A stretch of DNA of 64,000 nt from Chrysophaeum taylorii (taxonomy: Eukaryota > Sar > Pelagophyceae > Pelagomonadales > Pelagomonadaceae), in assembly GCA_029834535.1 (NCBI GenBank), contig JAQMWT010000340.1, forward strand, positions 62,001-126,000. The letters are read 5' to 3'. Position numbers and translations under genes: made by a program. Of this stretch, positions 50,052 to 60,806 are shown in pieces (position 1 is the stretch's first letter; the number at the start of each line of letters is the position of its first letter). The notes under the pieces were generated by a model that made no database searches, was not told where the DNA came from, and worked only from the letters and a program-made list of their open reading frames with translations.

Positions 50052-50452
50052 TAGAACATCGGATCGGATCGGATCGGATCGGATCGGATCGTCTCGTCCA
50101 TCCGCCGGTGTTGTTGGTGTATGTTGCCTCCGGGGGAATCTCTAGAGAGAGGCTCTCGAATTTTTTTTTCGTTCCAGCGGATTCTTCCGTTGAGGCTACC
50201 GTATTCTACTCGTAATAAACAAGCGAGAACCATCTCGAGGACCCAGGACCACCCATCCCTCCGCGGAAAAAAAATGCGCAAGCTGACGATCCCCCAACGG
50301 CTCGCTTTTTGAAGGTTCCCCCCCCCTTTTTTTAAAATAAGTAACTTCAACTTTCTTTCCATCTTCAATTTCTGACCTGGCTGGGAGAAAGCGAGGAAGT
50401 GAGTCACACCACGGGCCGTGAGCTGGAAACAACACGAAGTAACGAAGCGAGA
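50052..50452. other. Intergenic with a (GGATC)n pentanucleotide tract
   Basis: About seven ATCGG/GGATC units at 50056-50092. A poly-T run and AT-rich flank precede the next ATG. No gene. Confidence 0.6.
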
Positions 50453-51145
50453 ATGAACGAGTGTGTAATGGCCCAGCTCAAGGACGAAGTCCTCGTGGCA
50501 TCGAGCATCGATACGCAGGAGGACATCAACGTAGTGTCGAGCTCCGACTCGGAAACGAGGTCCTGCCGCTCGCATTCGTCGTCGACCTCGAGCGACGACG
50601 ACGACAACATCTCGAGCGTGCGCGCCCTCGCACGCCGCTACGAAGGAACGCACAAGACCCCCGTCGTTAGCCTTCACAGCTTCCACGTCCAGCAGCGGCT
50701 CGCCGCGCGGGAGCACCGTCTTCGCCGCGAGGCCGACGCCGCGCGCGTGCGCGAGCACTCGGCCGACCGAGCAGCCGCCGACGAGCACGACGCCGCCTAC
50801 GCCGAAGCCCTCAAGCGCCGTGGCCGATACCTCGCCAAGGACGCGGCCTGGGCCTCGAAGTACCGGCGCAAGAACGGATCTCTCTCGGTCGACCCAAAGA
50901 AAGGAATTATCTCCGTCCACCCTAAGAAACGCCTACAGATTCGCTCGGCGCCGACTAACAACACAAAGCCCGCCCTCTCCTGGCTCGTACTTTACCTCGT
51001 CGCCATCGCTATCGTCGCGCTCTCCAAACTCTCCGCGCCCCAACCATCCAAGGCCCTCGTCCCCATCACCAAGACGAAATTCTATGTCGACGAGCCCGAG
51101 GTATCCGACAACGACTTTCGCGTGCTCCCCTGGCCCTGCGGCTGA
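50453..51145 (+). CDS. Unrecognised protein with one C-terminal transmembrane segment
   Basis: 230 aa from ATG 50453; the frame is open upstream to 50399 without an ATG. The N-terminal part is Ser/Asp-rich (SSSDSETRSCRSHSSSTSSD), then a helical Ala/Arg/Glu region with likely coiled coil (VQQRLAAREHRLRREADAAR). A single hydrophobic helix follows (SWLVLYLVAIAIVALSKL, about 180-197) with about 33 residues after it. Charge and TM position fit a membrane-anchored protein with a long cytosolic domain. No family is recognised, but GC and codon texture match neighbouring real genes. Confidence 0.6.
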   Translation: MNECVMAQLKDEVLVASSIDTQEDINVVSSSDSETRSCRSHSSSTSSDDDDNISSVRALARRYEGTHKTPVVSLHSFHVQQRLAAREHRLRREADAARVREHSADRAAADEHDAAYAEALKRRGRYLAKDAAWASKYRRKNGSLSVDPKKGIISVHPKKRLQIRSAPTNNTKPALSWLVLYLVAIAIVALSKLSAPQPSKALVPITKTKFYVDEPEVSDNDFRVLPWPCG

Positions 51146-54100
51146 ACCCCTCGCGATGCGCGCCTTTGCTTTGGATCCCCTACGCCTGCGAACCAACGAA
51201 CGAACAAACTCTCGTTGACTTTTGTATGTTTAAGGGGCACGTTTTCTTACTTTCATCGGCCCTCTCCAGAAAGTGGTCGTTCCATGGGAATTGAGACCCA
51301 AACCGGCGTCCCTTCTTGGGGGGTCCAGAAAGTTGAACGAGGGGGTTCTAATTATGACTAAACTTTGGGGCTAATTTTCTTTATGACGTGGCAGAGCATT
51401 CTTCCTGTTTCGATCGTTCGGAAAACTTTTTTTTTGATTGTAATTTTGACTAATTATTAAAAGTTCCTACTTCTTCTTACAATAATTATTATTACGTAGC
51501 GGATTTTACGTAGCGGATTTCTTTTCCGCTATTCGTAGTAGTCAAAAGGAAGGAATTCTAGAAGCCGACCGAAGGGGTTGACGCCGCTTACCACCACCAC
51601 CCGTTGTACCTTTCTGCAGAGGCTGGGATCAGTCCGTCCCCTCGACAACTCTCAAACGAGATGCCCCAAAAACACAGTAATGATGTCCCCGAACGAACTA
51701 TATAACGCATACTGCACGCTGCCGTCAACTCTGGTGCGCTATCAGGCTCGTGTCCTCCGAATCAACAACGCCCATTCGCAGCAGCCGCGGTTCAATTGCA
51801 AACGCGGGTTTTCAGTCAGTCACCTGCGGCCTCTGATTTCGCACCACACATCCCATGTTATTTTTTTGCATTATACGGCGCGAATCTAAAGGCGCACGCG
51901 CGAACTGGACGCTGCAAACAGTGTGTGCCCTTATTAATCATCAAGCCGCTGGCTGGCTACCCACGACGGGCAGTAGAGTAGCAGCAGCAGCAGCAAGATC
52001 AACGCCACCGGTTTCGGCTCTTCTGCAGCTCTATCTGCTGTCAAAGCAAGAACTCGGCATGCTGAGCGTCGTAGTCCTGCGAGGCGAGAGCGTATAGCAA
52101 GTCCCGATAGTCATAATTATCTGCGTTCGCCGGACGGTCACATCCCCAGTGGTGGTATCCGGTATAATTCTGGTGCTCCTTGCGACCGCAATATTGACTC
52201 CGCGGTTTGCAATTTGCTCTAACCGGGCGGAGCGGTCGTGCGTTTTCTCCTCGGAAAGTGATGGACGTCCCGGTTTCCAGAGTGACGCCAACGCGGCGAG
52301 TGGAGCATGTTCTCAAGATAGGGGCAGCACCGACATCCTTTCGTACACGCGCGGTGATTGTGATCAATCAACGGAAGGGAGCCTATTAAACGACTGCTTC
52401 CACAAAGCACAGGCGGGAAAGTGCATTCTCATCGTCGTCTTTGCATGCACGATAATTACGGACGCGGCGAATTTCTGCCGCCGCGATTATTATGGTGTCG
52501 TGACCGTCATCATGTTCGAGATTCCCCCGATCAAAACACGACTGTCATCACCACGGATACGCACGTTGTCGAATAGGATAGCTGGGTCCACCACCCAACA
52601 CGGGCTCTTCTATTTGTTGTGTGCCAAGTTGATGAACCCATCGGAGAGACCAAAGTGAGAGAAAGATAACGTTTTTAACTCTAGGCCAGCCCAGTGCATT
52701 GGGCGTTCGTGGGCTAATCCCAACGCCGTGGCGCGTAGAGAAAGATAAAGCTGCGTTATCCGGACGACGACGACGACGATACTGTCGGAAACACAATCCC
52801 GCTCACTGGAAAGACAACGAAAAAGAAATATGGTGAACGAAGCAAGCTGCGTTTTCCTTTTTTGTCGCTGCTGCGATAATGGGTTTTGTTTACCACCGAA
52901 AATCATCTCGGTGATATTTTCACTCTTTGAAATCCACTTCCATTGGGCACTGAACGAAGATGAAATTGCTTGTTTTTCCTGTGGCGGACGACATGTCCTC
53001 TTTTTCTCGGGGGCGACTCGTCTTCATATATATCGAGTGAGAAGTGGAGTTGTTCGTCCGGAACACCACCGCACGACAGACACAATGCGACTTTGCAGAC
53101 CTGGTAGAAGCGGCATTGTACGTTGAAACTTGCTGCCTTCTTTTTTTGTCTGGGGACTGTCAAAATGGTCGTTATCAATGGATAATGACAAAACGCTACG
53201 ACCATGTGAATGGTGGCGTTCATCGTACGTCGTCGGTTCCTATTAGACAACTTCGCTTGCGGCGGGGCGTCGGTCTTGCGTCGTCGTGGTGCGTAGTGAC
53301 ATGACTTGTGTTCGGCTCGGTAATCCCAGCACCACGATTGAAGAGCGCGGTGTCTGGATACTTGCTGTTATCGGTGCGACGCGAGTCGGAGCTGGCGGCA
53401 TCATACGAGAACCGCGACGCGCGCGGCGAGGCGCAGCACGTGCCGCGTGCGTCCAAGGCGAAACATCCAAAGCCGAGCCTAGGGGGCCTTTGCCCCACCC
53501 TCCCTCTACGAGACCCACCCCCGACGCGAAGTGCGCACTACCTCACTACCAGAGTAATAAAAGGCCAACCCAGTGCACGGGACGTGCGCAGGATCAGAAT
53601 CACAGGGCATCCAGACGAGATGGAGCGTCGGGGGGAATTTGACGCTCGTCGCCGTGCGGCGCGGAGACGCGATTTGACTGGGATCCTAATCATCGTCGTG
53701 GATTCTTATCCCTCCCGAGGAGTCATGCCCCGTACCAATGCGAACGTTCCGGTAGGTGGTCGACGAGAACCTCGGCGGTCTCGAGAAAAAGTAGAAGGAT
53801 ACATTTCTCTTACCCTAGTATGTTTTTAAATGTCGACTGCTAAGAGGGGGGTGTGTGTGGGGAGCATGAAGGATGTGGGTGGGTTTGTGGGGTATGAGGG
53901 ATGTGCCTGACGGGCGGAGATAAGCACGCGGGACCTAGTCGGGGTCATCGCCGAGGCGTGGGGCAGGCGAAGAGAGGACGGGCCCCGCCCGTAGGTCGTA
54001 CGCATGCTGCCGCCGGACGTATGTGCGACGAAGGGTGACGTCCTGCTGGGATCGGGCGGCCTGGGCGGGGTTCCTCGAGGCGGCGACATGGGTGAGGGCG

Positions 54101-54586
54101 GTGAGGGCACAGCGAGCCCGGCCTAATGCGTTGGCGATCCCCCACTCACGGTAGATGCGGCGCCTAGTACGTTTTAGTCTTATAATACAATAATTATTCC
54201 TAATAAGCAAGCAAAACTCTATTATTTATTCCACCACCGAGTTGTTTTTGCGTTCCTTTTACAGGACATAAGAATAACCAACCTGCTGCCGGTGTAGTAC
54301 CTGCTACCCTCTTGCAGGGGAAAGAAAATCAATCACGCGCGCTCTGTCTCGTTGTTAGAGAGGGGAATTAGACTCTCTCGTCGAAGATACAAACTCGAAG
54401 ACACGATTTCGCTCTTATTATTATTCGCGCCATCGACCACCGAGCTGGTGGTCTAGCCCGCGCCTTTGTCGTTCACCCAGCCTCAACATCCTCTGTTTGG
54501 TTTGAAAACTGGTCGGGAGGGAGGGAGGGAAGAAAGAAGAAGGTTACTTTTTTAACCAGAGCGTCGAAGTAAGGAGAGTATGATTC
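51146..54586. other. Gene-poor stretch with repeats
   Basis: No supported gene in 3.4 kb. A tandem pair of TACGTAGCGGATTT-like units lies at 51493-51521. Frames with protein-like pieces occur on both strands, for example minus ILFDNVRIRGDD near 52540-52600 and minus NADNYDYRDLLYALASQDYD near 52060-52120, but each is short and bounded by stops. They may be one decayed minus-strand gene. A (CAGCAG)n patch lies at 51978-51993. Confidence 0.45.
53826..53884 (+). repeat. Fragment matching the copia 5' leader
   Basis: About 58 bp starting TTTAAATGTCGACTGCTAAG match the minus strand of 38497-38555 with a one-base difference in G-run length. Sequence on both sides is unrelated, so it is a short element fragment or a shared sub-repeat. 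Confidence 0.8.
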
Positions 54587-55173
54587 TCAGAAGCCGAGGA
54601 TGCCGACGCGTTTTTGAGTTGCGTTCCCGATTTTTTTGATCTTGGGCTTGGGCGGGAGTTGCGCAGAGGTGCAGTCCTGGCAGACGTACTGGAGCGTGCC
54701 GTCGTTGAGGTGGCGCTTGTGGACGCACTTGCCCTTGCAGGCGCTCCCAAAGCAGCGGCCGCAGCCGCGACAGTGGTGGCGGCGGACGGAAAGCGAGAAG
54801 ATGTGTCCGCAGCCCGAACAGGCGGGCGTGTCGTCTCGCCAGACGCGACGCGCGACGGGCTCTATCCGTTTCGCGTTCTCGTTGCGCTGGCGCTCGACGG
54901 CGAGGTCGTGTTGCGCGCGCGCGAAGTCACACTCGCGGCAGACGCCCTCCTCGGCCTCCGCTCCGGCGTGCGGCGTGCCTGGGTTATTGTTAAGTATGGA
55001 GACCCCGCGCCAAGTACGCTACATGCGCGGCACTGTCTGCCGTTGCAGTCGCGGCACCGGAGCGGGGGCGCGTCCTTGCGGCACAACCGACACACCTCGG
55101 TCCGGGGCTCGTCGTCGCTCGGGCCCTCGTGGTGGTCGCGGAGCTGCTGAGAGAGGTGGAGGAAGTGGGACAT
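54587..55173 (-). CDS. FYVE-type zinc-finger protein, two exons
   Basis: Exon 1 is 55023-55173 and exon 2 is 54587-54978, giving 180 aa. Exon 1 has a small Cys-pair ribbon (VCRLCRKDAPPLRCRDCNG). Exon 2 has VCRECDFARAQHD, then WRDDTPACSGCGHIF, then SVRRHHCRGCGRCF and further Cys pairs (CKGKC, VCQDC), the R-R-H-H-C-R-x-C-G core of FYVE domains that bind PI3P on endosomes. The WxxD motif is WRDD, as in FYVE. Joining the exons restores a Cys codon across the splice (T/GC) and one frame from ATG to TGA. The unspliced frame would truncate before the finger. Its partner genes nearby (PX-VPS9) also act in endosomal trafficking. Confidence 0.8.
54979..55022 (-). other. 44-nt GT-AG spliceosomal intron
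   Basis: The minus strand starts GTAGCGTACT and ends AATAACCCAG, with a CTTAAC branch-point-like motif about 14 nt before the acceptor. Phase 1. The nearby GTACTTGG donor would give a wrong frame. Confidence 0.75.
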
Positions 55174-55287
55174 CTCTTGGGAGGTTTTGCCACAAAAACT
55201 ACTTTCCTCCTTAAATCATTATCGTAAAAAAAAAGAAATGTTTCAAAAAAGAAGAAAGACCACACAATGATGCTTGTATTATTTATT

Positions 55288-58200
55288 TTAAAGGCGGCGG
55301 GGGCGCTTGGTGGCGAGGATAGCGACGAGAGCGACCGCCGAGATGGCGGCCGCACCCCCGAGGAGACGCCACCTGTTGGTAGTAGTAGGAGGAGGAGGAG
55401 GAGTACCACCACCACCACCACCACCATCCAAGGCTCGGAAGGCCATGTTCACGTCGCGGTACTTGGCGACGGGGACCGTCGAGTCGAGGTCGCGGGCAAT
55501 GGTGTCGAGCTTGGCGGGCGCGCAGGAAATGACGGTGATCGAATCTTTGTCGCGGAAGAGGGGCGTGATGTAGGTTCGGAGGGCGTCGATGGCCTGGTTT
55601 TTGTCGACTTTGGAGACGGCGTCGAGGAAGTCTCTGTCGCGGTCGGGAGAGAGACCGAGAAGGCCGCGGCGCCACGAGGCCGCGAGGGCCTGGCTTCGCG
55701 TCTTCTCGGTCTCGATGAGGCCCGAGGCGAGCGAGCCGCGGGCGTTTTCGAAGTCGAGGTCGCGAATCTTTGCGGCGCCGCCGGAATCGTAGGAGAGAAC
55801 GATGTCGCGCGCGGCAACCATCGCCTTGACCGGGTCGACGGAGCGATAGAGGGTGAAGTGCACGAGGCCGTTCGAGGCGTCCGCGCGGAGACCAGCGCCG
55901 TAGGCAAGGCCCGCGCCGCGGATGCGCGTCCAGAAGTCTCCCTCGAGCGCGGTGAGGTACTCGATGCAGACGGCGAGGGCGGCGAGATCGGGGTCCTGCA
56001 GGTAAGGTCCTCGGGCGCAGCGCGCGACGTAGGAAGAGCCACCCTCGAGGGAGGCGACGCCGACAAGCGCGATTTTGCCGGCAAATGCCTGGAAAAGAGG
56101 GCGCTTGGCAACGACGGGGTTTCTTCCGTTAAAAAAATCGAGCGCGTCGTCCGCGGAATCGCCGGACGTTCGACACGAGAGCGGGGCTTCGTCCGAAAGG
56201 AAGAGGTCGGCGCGCGTTTGCTCGAGGTCGCGGAGGAGGCGGGAACGCGCCCCCGCGAGGACCCCCAAGGGCGAGAGAGCCCACTTGGCCGCATCGAGGA
56301 AGCGCTTCTGCCGCCCCGACACCAACAATCCCTGGTTTGTCGAGGGGTCGAAGACGAGCGCGCGGAGCACGTTGCGGGCCACGCTGTTGCCGTCGCGGAG
56401 CTCGGACTGAAGCTCGAGCGACAGCTTGGAGACCGCCGCTTTGACGCGCTCGGGATCTTGGAGGACCGCTTGATGAATGGCACGGGTCGCAACTTTCAGC
56501 CCCGTCGCGAAGCCCCCCTTGTCCTTGGCGACCTTGGAACCGACGAAGAAGAGCTCCGAAGTACCTCCGCCGGCTAGCCCGACGCCCGCGCCGTAAGACA
56601 CCGTGTCGCGCCGCAGCTCCTCGACCGCCACGTCGTAGGGTACGATGGTGCCGTCCTTTTGCTTGATCGGGGCCTTCATGATGGCCTCCGCCAGGAGCGG
56701 GAGGTAGGCGCGTCGCGTCCCGCCGACGCGCTCGCAATCCGCGCACACGTCGACGCGACAAAAGCGGGTACCGTCAACCACGTCGCGCCGCCAGTTTTTC
56801 CCGAAAACGGTGTGCTCGACCCGAAACATCTTGTCCTTGGCTTCCTGGATGTCGGGCGGACTCACGGCCCCAACCAACACCTCGTGCGGGATGGGCGTTT
56901 CGTTCGCGTCGATCGCGTCTCGCAAATAGGTAGCCAACGATTCGAGATCGAGATTTTTTTTGTGTTCTTCGACGCGTCGCAGCTCGTCGTCGCGCTGTTC
57001 GGCGGCTTTTTTGATCGAGGGTTTGGCCACCACCACGACCCTGGGCGCGGTTTTGAGCTTCCGGAGCGACGCGTCCCACTCCTGCTGCCCGACGCGCGAC
57101 ACGGCGTCCAACAGCCTCAACGCGTCCGTCTCGGCCAAGCCTCGGGGTTCGCCCGGGTTTTCGTCGTAGAGAAAGTGTTTCACCAACGGCGACACCATCG
57201 CGGTCGCGGGGTCGTCTTCGAAGAGCGCCAAGGTCCTCCGCATAGCGCGATCCACGACGTCCCGCATGCGGTCGATATCGACGCGCTCGGGGAACGCGAC
57301 GTCGAGCTCGGCCGCGATCTCGTTCAAACGACGCGAGGGCACGTCGTCGAACCACAACTGCCGGTACCCCACGCGAAACCGGTCCGCGGCCGGAAACACC
57401 CCCGAGCAGTCGTGCTCGAAGGCCTTGGCCAGCGGGGACGCGGCCCCGTCGGTCAAATAGTTCCACAGCATGCCCGTCTTGGCGTCCTCGAAAAACGACT
57501 CGTACCTCTCGCCCCGCCACGCCACTACCACCATGCCGGTCGACTCGTCGCCCGAAGGAAACTCCACCGTGATCGGGGAGGAAGGCAGCTCCACCTCCCC
57601 AACAGGAGACCCCCACGGTCGCGGCAATGGAGTTCCATTTTCCTCTTCTTTCTTTGCCGCCGAAACGAGCGCGTCGTGCGCGGCCTCTAGAAGCTCCGCT
57701 TGGTCGACGCTTCCGGTAACGATCAGACACAGGTTTTCCGTCCGGTAATAGTCGGCGTGGTACCGCCGGACCTGGGCGTTGGTCAAGTCCCGCAAATTCG
57801 CACACAAACCCCCCGTCTCGGACGAGTACCCCGACCCCGGGTACAGCGCGCCCAAGCACGCGCGCTCCGCCAAGCTCTCGGCAGCAGTCTCGCGGCCCTG
57901 CATCTCGCAGTACACCACGCCCTTGTCTTCCCCCGACCCCGTCACGTGGTGCACCTCCGTCACAAAACCCGCATCTGTCAAGGTCGGCCGCAGGATGTGG
58001 TCCAAATAAATCGGCAACAGTTCCAAGAGACCCTTCGAACCGGCCGTCGTCGCCGTGTACGCGGTGTGATCCACGTCCGTCCACGCGTTCGTCCCGCGCG
58101 CGAGGCACCGGTTCGCCACCTTGTCCAGCACGCCCTTGTACGGGTACGCCGACGACCCCAAAAACACAAGGTGCTCCAGCGTATGCGGCAACCCGTCGTC

Positions 58201-58389
58201 ACAGCGGGCGTACTCGTTCGTCACCGCTTCCGTCGCGATCACCGCGTACAAATTCACCATCGGACCCGCGGTGCTGATCACCCGCAGCCGCGCCTTGCTC
58301 GGACCGTGCATCCACATCCGAATCTCCGCGCCGCTCTCCAGAGCAATCCGACCCTCCTCCTTCCACTGACTCCCGAACAGCATCTCCAT
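55288..58389 (-). CDS. M16 family zinc metallopeptidase, Cym1/PreP-like, with C-terminal membrane anchor
   Basis: 1033 aa from ATG 58387-58389; a longer frame to 58488 begins in AT-rich leader. The inverted zinc motif H-x-x-E-H is HTLEH at residues 69-73, with the distal Glu in VVYCEMQGRE (about 160-167). YPYKGVLDKVANRCLARGTN then WTDVDHTAY is typical of the presequence-protease-like eukaryotic M16 branch (the C. elegans C05D11.1 type). Four M16 half-domains fit the length. The C-terminus ends in WRLLGGAAAISAVALVAIL then KRPRRL, a tail anchor, which is unusual in a family that is mostly soluble. It would degrade short peptides facing the cytosol if tail-anchored in an organelle membrane. Confidence 0.88.
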   Translation of the reverse strand: MEMLFGSQWKEEGRIALESGAEIRMWMHGPSKARLRVISTAGPMVNLYAVIATEAVTNEYARCDDGLPHTLEHLVFLGSSAYPYKGVLDKVANRCLARGTNAWTDVDHTAYTATTAGSKGLLELLPIYLDHILRPTLTDAGFVTEVHHVTGSGEDKGVVYCEMQGRETAAESLAERACLGALYPGSGYSSETGGLCANLRDLTNAQVRRYHADYYRTENLCLIVTGSVDQAELLEAAHDALVSAAKKEEENGTPLPRPWGSPVGEVELPSSPITVEFPSGDESTGMVVVAWRGERYESFFEDAKTGMLWNYLTDGAASPLAKAFEHDCSGVFPAADRFRVGYRQLWFDDVPSRRLNEIAAELDVAFPERVDIDRMRDVVDRAMRRTLALFEDDPATAMVSPLVKHFLYDENPGEPRGLAETDALRLLDAVSRVGQQEWDASLRKLKTAPRVVVVAKPSIKKAAEQRDDELRRVEEHKKNLDLESLATYLRDAIDANETPIPHEVLVGAVSPPDIQEAKDKMFRVEHTVFGKNWRRDVVDGTRFCRVDVCADCERVGGTRRAYLPLLAEAIMKAPIKQKDGTIVPYDVAVEELRRDTVSYGAGVGLAGGGTSELFFVGSKVAKDKGGFATGLKVATRAIHQAVLQDPERVKAAVSKLSLELQSELRDGNSVARNVLRALVFDPSTNQGLLVSGRQKRFLDAAKWALSPLGVLAGARSRLLRDLEQTRADLFLSDEAPLSCRTSGDSADDALDFFNGRNPVVAKRPLFQAFAGKIALVGVASLEGGSSYVARCARGPYLQDPDLAALAVCIEYLTALEGDFWTRIRGAGLAYGAGLRADASNGLVHFTLYRSVDPVKAMVAARDIVLSYDSGGAAKIRDLDFENARGSLASGLIETEKTRSQALAASWRRGLLGLSPDRDRDFLDAVSKVDKNQAIDALRTYITPLFRDKDSITVISCAPAKLDTIARDLDSTVPVAKYRDVNMAFRALDGGGGGGGTPPPPPTTTNRWRLLGGAAAISAVALVAILATKRPRRL

Positions 58390-58721
58390 GTTCGTCCTTG
58401 CTCGCTCTTTTTTCAACAAAAAAAAGGGAAAACTGTTTGTCCGTGTCTTTGAAAGGGGGGTGTTTAGTTTAGTCTGTCCCAGCAGCAATGAGGGTTTCGG
58501 AGATAAGGGAGAGGAGGCGCTGATGCCACAACCCCCCTACTTGTACAAAAACAAGCACAAAAGAAAACTAAACTAGGCGTCCCCCCGAAAAAAATTAATT
58601 ACCCTACCAAAGAAAAAGATTGAAGGAGGTTTTTTTTCCCCTCATAGTCGAGTCGAGTCGAGTCGAGTCGCCGCCCACAATAAGCTCTAGTTAGTTTATT
58701 GACAATCCTAAACCCCGATCG
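58390..58721. promoter_or_regulatory. Shared intergenic region between divergent M16 and PDZ-PX-VPS9 genes
   Basis: 331 bp, AT-rich for this genome, with a (GTCGA)n tract at 58650-58671. A bidirectional promoter is the natural reading, but no specific element was recognised. Confidence 0.4.
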
Positions 58722-60653
58722 ATGTACACGTCGGTCCGATGGCAGCAAGTTCGAGAGGAGGGGCTGCGGGGGAACCCCGTGCTGCTTCCGCGGGAGTTTT
58801 TGGTGGTGCCCGAGGCGTTGCGTCGGCGGGAGACGGTGCGCGCCGTGCCGGTGGTGGAGCCCGCCGGCGTAGTGATGATGTCTGAGGAGTTTAAGGAGGA
58901 AGCGGTGGAGCTGCTGCCCGTGCCGGCGCAGGTCCAGGAGAGCGATGAGGAGGAGGAGAGGCCCGGGAGTCTGCCGATATCGTCGGACGACAAGGTGCTT
59001 GCCGTGCACGAGGGGTCGCTTTACAGAGCGAGATTGCGCGGATCGTCCAAGGGTCTCGGCGTGACGGTAAAATCGACGTCGGACGGACGAATCGTGGTGC
59101 ACGCGCTGCCGCGACCGAACGAAAAGCAGCGCGGGCAGGCCGAGGCGGCAGGCGTGAAGGTCGGGGACGAGCTCCTGGGGATGGGCGAGGATTTTTTCGA
59201 GAAGAGCATGACGCTCGCCGAGCTGGTGGCGAGGATCAAGGCTCGGCCCGAGGTGCTGCTGATCCTCAAGCGCGGCCAGCTCAAGAGTGGCGAGACGAGG
59301 ATGGCGTCGCTGCTGCGAGACCAGTCCGTGATCGACGACGTGCAAGCGTCCGTGTTGTCCTCGATGATGGCGCACCTCGAAGATCGCCTCGAAGCTTGGG
59401 ACTCGCGAGCCGACCTCCTCGCGGGTTCGTTCTCTAAAACGACGCCGCGACGCCGGTTCAAGGACGATTTTTCCGACCTCGACACGAGCTCGGTGCAGCA
59501 GCATGTCCGACCGGCGTTGTGCGTGCGGATTCTCGGGACAGACTATCTCGAAGATCACACCGTGTACATTATTTGGGTGTTGGACGTGCTCGCGGGCGCC
59601 GAGTGGCGCGTGCAGCGCCGCTTCCGCGAATTCTTCGAGCTCCACGAGCAGCTCGTCGGCATGCGCCCGTCGATGGAGAAGCTCGACTTCCCGATGCGAC
59701 GACCCTCGATCTACGAGACGGTCCATAGTGTCAACGACAGGCGCGTCCGCCTCGAGCGCCACCTTCGACGCGTCTCCGGCATGCTCTTTTCGGCTCGCCT
59801 CCACAACAAATCCCCCGACGTCGCGCTCGCCCTCGAGACCTTCCTCGACGTCCCGAAGCGCCGCGCCTCCCTCGAACTCCTCGAGCGTAACCCTGACCTC
59901 ATGCTACGACAGGCCGTCCAGGTCGCCGTATTCCAGCTCCTCGCTCTCCCCGTTTTCGAGAAAATCGTCTCGGACGTCGTCAACAGCCTCCTCCACGCCG
60001 ACCTCGAGAGCGGCGCCGACCTTCTCTCGAAAATGAAGGCCTACATCGACCACCTCCAGCACTATATCCTCGACGGGGCCTCGGATTTTCTTCGAGCCGT
60101 CGCTCTCCGACGACAACCTAGGATTCCCGAGGACGACCTCGCTTCCCTCATGTCTGCCGCCGTCAGACGCCAAATCGAGACCGACGTCTTCGTACCCCTC
60201 ATGGACAAGCTCCACGCCCTCCTCGAACGGGACGTCCACCACCTCGACGCGACCCTCCAGTACAAGTGTCGCGCCGCCCGCTCCAGGCCTCAGAGCTTCT
60301 TCGGGATCCCCCTCCACCAGATATCCCCTTCCTCCTGGGAATCCGCGATCTACCAGCTCGCAAACATCGCATCCTACACCCTCCCCTGCGACAAACTCGA
60401 CGCCCTCTTGGCCGCGGCGAAGGAGATACCCAACCTCTACATCGCCGAACACCCGGGCACCAACGCCCACCTCGGCGCCGACGACTTCCTCCCCATCTTC
60501 ATCTACGTCCTCATTAACGCAAATATTCCGCTCCTCTACCTCAAAATTATCCTCTGCGCGCTCTGCGACCCCGACAAAAAACTTTCAGAGACGGGATACT
60601 ACCTCGCCACTTTCGAAGCCGCTGTCCAACACATCTCCGAACTCGAGCTTTAG
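58722..60653 (+). CDS. PDZ-PX-VPS9 protein, putative Rab5-type guanine-nucleotide exchange factor
   Basis: 643 aa. PDZ at about 100-185 (LGVTVKSTSDGRIVVHALP, then AEAAGVKVGDELLGM). PX at about 265-375 (LEDHTVYIIWVLDV, WRVQRRFREFFELHEQL), lipid-binding. The C-terminal half (about 390-640) is helical and ends in a VPS9 domain, with LDALLAAAKEIPNLYIAE, then GADDFLPIFIYVLINANIP and ATFEAAVQHI. VPS9 domains exchange GDP for GTP on Rab5-family proteins, so the protein should activate endosomal Rabs at phosphoinositide membranes. The start (MYTSVRWQQVREEG) is the only ATG near the 5' end. It ends 5 bp before a (ATC)n tract. Confidence 0.87.
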   Translation: MYTSVRWQQVREEGLRGNPVLLPREFLVVPEALRRRETVRAVPVVEPAGVVMMSEEFKEEAVELLPVPAQVQESDEEEERPGSLPISSDDKVLAVHEGSLYRARLRGSSKGLGVTVKSTSDGRIVVHALPRPNEKQRGQAEAAGVKVGDELLGMGEDFFEKSMTLAELVARIKARPEVLLILKRGQLKSGETRMASLLRDQSVIDDVQASVLSSMMAHLEDRLEAWDSRADLLAGSFSKTTPRRRFKDDFSDLDTSSVQQHVRPALCVRILGTDYLEDHTVYIIWVLDVLAGAEWRVQRRFREFFELHEQLVGMRPSMEKLDFPMRRPSIYETVHSVNDRRVRLERHLRRVSGMLFSARLHNKSPDVALALETFLDVPKRRASLELLERNPDLMLRQAVQVAVFQLLALPVFEKIVSDVVNSLLHADLESGADLLSKMKAYIDHLQHYILDGASDFLRAVALRRQPRIPEDDLASLMSAAVRRQIETDVFVPLMDKLHALLERDVHHLDATLQYKCRAARSRPQSFFGIPLHQISPSSWESAIYQLANIASYTLPCDKLDALLAAAKEIPNLYIAEHPGTNAHLGADDFLPIFIYVLINANIPLLYLKIILCALCDPDKKLSETGYYLATFEAAVQHISELEL

Positions 60654-60657
60654 GATC

Positions 60658-60659
60658 AC

Positions 60660-60706
<47 letters not shown>
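60658..60706. repeat. (ATC)n microsatellite
   Basis: About 16 ATC units directly after the VPS9 gene stop codon. Confidence 0.95.
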
Positions 60707-60806
60707 CTTGGGAGTCTCTATCTACTACGGACGCCACCATTCTTTACAATACTTTGGAGGGGACCACTCACAACTGAGTGAGTGAGCGAGTGAGTCAGTC
60801 AGTCAG

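Noticed and set aside
52149-52658. 169-codon plus-strand ORF with a hydrophobic start
   Set aside because: Begins with GTG, no ATG nearby, no domain, and the minus strand looks more protein-like in parts.
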